Below, one piece after another: positions 24,206 to 25,931 of a stretch of DNA of 25,931 nt. The first letter of the stretch is position 1. Every line of letters starts with the position of its first letter. The notes below the pieces were generated by a model. It worked only from the letters and a program-made list of their open reading frames with translations, did no database searches and had not been told where the DNA came from. This DNA comes from an uncultured Ilumatobacter sp. (GTDB lineage: Bacteria; Actinomycetota; Acidimicrobiia; Acidimicrobiales; Ilumatobacteraceae): positions 1 through 25,931 of the forward strand of contig CALKNK010000028.1 in NCBI GenBank assembly GCA_938091165.1, given 5' to 3'. The translations under genes were made by a program, and so were the position numbers.

Positions 24206-25190
24206 GTTCGGGGCCGTTCGTCATCGTTTGGGTTGACGCAGAGGCCGGATTTACCGCATGTGGAATGCCTGTGAACTCCTGTAACCGCACTCCAAGCCGT
24301 TCGACCTCACGGAGAAGGCCGATCGTATTGAGGCGCTCGTCGCCTGCGACAGTTACTCCAGGATCAAGGTCGCCACGGACGATCGCACCAGTGAAGGCAG
24401 CGGCCGTTGCGGCGGCACACGTGCCGACGAGTTCTGCGACGCCAGCTACGAGCGTGAGACGTTCACCGCTCGAGTTCGCACCGCGTACTTCAACACGGAC
24501 GGCGCCCACTCCACCTTCGCGGTGTGGCGGGCTCAACATTGGTAGGCGTGCCGTAAAGCGGTCACGTCGGTTGGCGGAGACGCGAGCGCTGATGCGTTGA
24601 ACATTAGGGAACAACTCGTGAAGGAGCATCGGCGAGGCGAGCTCACCGCGGTAGCAGTCGTAGGCGCCCACTGGCTCGGGGAACCAGCAGAGTTCACGTC
24701 CCGATCCTGCCGGGCGGTCGATTTGTCGTCCATTATGCACGCCAACTGCGCGTCCGGCTAGCGCCTTGTGGTGCTGGCGAGCACAAGCTGGGCCGGCTGT
24801 TCCGTGGACAGCTAAATGGATTTCGTCACAATGATGCAGCTGTTCGACGAGATATCGAGCAAGCAGACCGGTCAGACCCGGTGACATTCCTGCTCCCACG
24901 ACGACCGACGCTCCGTACTGAACAGCTGGCTCGTGTAGCTCGCTCAACGCCCGGACGTCGCCAAGATCATCAGAGGTACAGACCACCGAAACACCGTGTG
25001 CTATGAGTTTGGCCGCCGGACCAATCTGCGGACCGCCGTTCGCAACGACCGCAACATTGCAATTAGCCGCTTCGGCCAGTGTTCCCCGTGGGTCAACCGC
25101 AACTACATCACAATCGGGAGCAATGAGGTCAAGGCGTTTTGCAATCCGTTTACCGGTGACGCCATTGCCAACAAGAGCGATACGTTTCAT
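24198..25190 (-). CDS. saccharopine dehydrogenase-like NAD(P)-binding protein
   Basis: The 330-residue protein opens with a Rossmann nucleotide-binding loop, IALVGNGVTGKRIAKRL (4-20). It continues VAVVANGGPQ, VVCTSDDLGDVRAL and GASVVVGAGMSPGLTGLLARYL (about 93-114), a pattern seen in saccharopine dehydrogenase-like and related dehydrogenases. The C-terminal half is a mixed domain with GVGAVRVEVRGANSSGERLTLVAGVAELVG. The substrate is not determinable. It is the middle gene of a three-gene unit: the ATG at 25190 overlaps the stop of the 44-aa gene by one base, and its own stop overlaps the hydrolase start by eight bases. A role in modifying a small acid or lipid with the hydrolase is possible but unproven. 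Confidence 0.78.
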   Translation of the reverse strand: MKRIALVGNGVTGKRIAKRLDLIAPDCDVVAVDPRGTLAEAANCNVAVVANGGPQIGPAAKLIAHGVSVVCTSDDLGDVRALSELHEPAVQYGASVVVGAGMSPGLTGLLARYLVEQLHHCDEIHLAVHGTAGPACARQHHKALAGRAVGVHNGRQIDRPAGSGRELCWFPEPVGAYDCYRGELASPMLLHELFPNVQRISARVSANRRDRFTARLPMLSPPHREGGVGAVRVEVRGANSSGERLTLVAGVAELVGTCAAATAAAFTGAIVRGDLDPGVTVAGDERLNTIGLLREVERLGVRLQEFTGIPHAVNPASASTQTMTNGPEHG

Positions 25191-25324
25191 CAGTTCTCCG
25201 GCAGCTCAAGCGGGCGCCATCCTCCATGCTGTGGCGGGGTCCCGCCGGTACCGCGTACCCGCAATGCTGCCGCAAATGCGCTTGCTAGCAGGATCGCTGA
25301 AATTGCCCCACGGATGAACTTCAT
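25190..25324 (-). CDS. 44-residue membrane-anchored small protein
   Basis: A short gene reads MKFIRGAISAILLASAFAAA, then LRVRGTGGTPPQHGGWRPLE and LPEN. The first 20 residues form one hydrophobic helix behind a Lys/Arg start, so it is a membrane-anchored or signal-anchored peptide; the tail is glycine/proline-rich and polar. The TGA at 25190-25192 shares its A with the ATG of the saccharopine dehydrogenase-like gene (TGATG), which strongly suggests it is translated and coupled. Small proteins of this shape, with a GTGG-PPQ-GGW tail, occur in actinobacteria from memory, without known function. No clear Shine-Dalgarno precedes its ATG. Confidence 0.75.
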   Translation of the reverse strand: MKFIRGAISAILLASAFAAALRVRGTGGTPPQHGGWRPLELPEN

Positions 25325-25610
25325 GGTCGTAGCATGTTCGCTCAAACCCTTAATCGCAACATATCAAGTTCCCGTGCATGAGAGCTCCACGACAGGACCA
25401 GCGCAAGTAGGGGCGTGGGTGCTTGGAACTATTCCGCTATCCACGGTGGCCATACGCCAAGGTCGACGACGACACGCTCAGACGTAAAGCTCAGAAAGCG
25501 CACGCCCTAGATCTGTGTGAACGGTGGGTGACTCAGCTAACGCCATTCGCCTGTTTGCGAGTGTTCAAAATCCCTCAAGTAAGCGTCGCATCTAGTCGAG
25601 CCTGACAACC
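25325..25610. other. intergenic stretch before the element boundary
   Basis: These bases separate the 44-aa gene from the tRNA-Ile remnant. A plus-strand frame from a TTG at 25423 to 25605 (ELFRYPRWPYAKVDDDTLRRKAQKAH at its start) is open for 60 codons, but it has no good ribosome site and no family I know. The promoter of the three-gene minus-strand unit should lie here. No repeat is seen. Confidence 0.4.
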
Positions 25611-25635
25611 AAAAACGAGACCCCGCAGGGTCTCG
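25611..25635 (-). terminator. rho-independent terminator of the tRNA-Ile locus
   Basis: On the minus strand CGAGACCC and GGGTCTCG form an eight-base stem with a four-base loop, followed by TTTTT. It lies ten bases after the 3' end of the tRNA-Ile fragment, where a tRNA terminator is expected. Confidence 0.88.
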
Positions 25636-25644
25636 TTCACTGGG

Positions 25645-25698
25645 TGGGGCTACCTGGAATCGAACCAGGGACCTCATCCTTATCAGGGATGCGCTCTA
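25645..25698 (-). tRNA. 3' fragment of tRNA-Ile (GAT), attachment-site remnant
   Basis: The minus strand contains the 3' part of an isoleucine tRNA. It has the D-arm end TAGAGCG, the anticodon stem CATCC/GGATG around CTGATAA (anticodon GAT), the variable loop AGGTC, the T-arm CCTGG/CCAGG around TTCGATT, the 3' acceptor strand TAGCCCC and the discriminator A. No CCA is encoded (CCC follows). The 5' acceptor strand GGGGCTA and the first half of the D-arm are absent; the sequence upstream (GCTTTCGTCGAAAGCG) is unrelated. The fragment therefore cannot form a full tRNA and is best read as the copy left at one end of an element that integrated in the tRNA gene. Confidence 0.85.
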
Positions 25699-25702
25699 GG
25701 TC

Positions 25703-25743
25703 GCTTTCGACGAAAGCTCACTATGACGGGGAATTCTCCCCGT
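25703..25743. repeat. two adjacent hairpins between attachment site and integrase
   Basis: GCTTTCGACGAAAGC (25703-25717) is a seven-base inverted repeat around one base. ACGGGGA-ATTC-TCCCCGT (25726-25743) is a seven-base stem with a four-base loop. Both sit within 45 bases of the tRNA fragment. They may be recombinase or accessory-protein sites, or fold in RNA; the role is not shown. Confidence 0.45.
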
Positions 25744-25818
25744 TCATAACCGATCGAAGGCGTTCACAGGACAGTTTGACCACATCCCTCCTGTGCTTCT
25801 CAACAAGAGGAGCACACA

Positions 25819-25931
25819 ATGAACATCAACGACTATCTCGACGAGTTCGCCACTGATTGGCGACTCGACGGACGAGCTGCGACCACAGTCGAGCTTTATG
25901 CAATGCATGTGAGAAGGCTCGTTGCAGACAG
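25819..25931 (+). CDS. tyrosine recombinase / integrase, N-terminal part (cut by window end)
   Basis: Starting at ATG 25819, behind a good ribosome site AGAGGAG eight bases upstream, the frame reads MNINDYLDEFATDWRLDGRA, then ATTVELYAMHVRRLVAD, and leaves the window. This pattern (a flexible helix with a W, then a T-x-x-x-Y-x-x-x-V-x-R-L helix) is the SAM-like core-binding domain of phage-type tyrosine recombinases. The catalytic domain lies beyond the edge, so the class is inferred from 37 residues plus context: it lies 120 bases from a truncated tRNA gene, where an integrase is expected. It is transcribed away from the tRNA remnant, into the presumed element. Confidence 0.82.
   Translation, partial: MNINDYLDEFATDWRLDGRAATTVELYAMHVRRLVAD

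Noticed and set aside
25645..25730. Complete tRNA-Ile with an intron or unusual D-arm
   Set aside because: No GGGGCTA 5' acceptor strand occurs upstream within reach, the anticodon loop is uninterrupted, and an integrase-like gene is adjacent, so a truncated remnant fits better.
1..25931. CRISPR arrays, insertion sequences or toxin-antitoxin pairs
   Set aside because: I saw no regularly spaced repeats, transposase-like proteins or paired small genes with such signatures inside the window.

Overview
The window looks like chromosomal DNA of an actinobacterium of moderate GC content, possibly an Acidimicrobiia-like lineage (this placement is inference). Three markers support an actinobacterium: a mycothione reductase (mycothiol is an actinobacterial thiol), an F420-type luciferase-like oxidoreductase, and a mycobacterial-type L-gulono-1,4-lactone dehydrogenase. 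Many genes start with GTG or have no visible Shine-Dalgarno. Genes lie in short blocks on alternating strands, mostly housekeeping and oxidoreductase functions.

Left part (1-8020): the 3' end of an unidentified gene; an alpha/beta hydrolase; then a long minus-strand block. That block holds an SRPBCC protein, the purine genes purE-purK with a small membrane protein upstream, and a class V aminotransferase-like gene followed 12 bp later by a small phosphotransferase with an altered metal-binding site. A plus-strand nitroreductase fused to an SRPBCC domain follows.

Middle (8040-18170): tRNA-Ala(TGC) with a clear terminator; a 59-aa zinc-ribbon protein divergent from a membrane-anchored beta-rich protein and a 10-cysteine protein; an F420 oxidoreductase convergent with the gulonolactone dehydrogenase; a YdbS/YdbT-like PH-domain membrane pair; a class V aminotransferase pseudogene with an in-frame stop and a missing C-terminus; mycothione reductase; and a NUDIX hydrolase.

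Right part (18200-25330): a histidine phosphatase; a stand-alone bis-MGD molybdoenzyme; a soluble MgtE-N/CBS protein coupled to a DUF1003 membrane protein; and a minus-strand operon of a 44-aa membrane peptide, a saccharopine dehydrogenase-like protein and an alpha/beta hydrolase. The hydrolase overlaps the DUF1003 gene tail-to-tail by 70 bp.

Right edge (25611-25931): a 3' fragment of tRNA-Ile(GAT) with its terminator, two hairpins, and the first 37 codons of a tyrosine-recombinase-like protein. This is the signature of the left end of an integrative element inserted in a tRNA gene, with most of its cargo beyond the window. It is the strongest lead to anything accessory or novel here.
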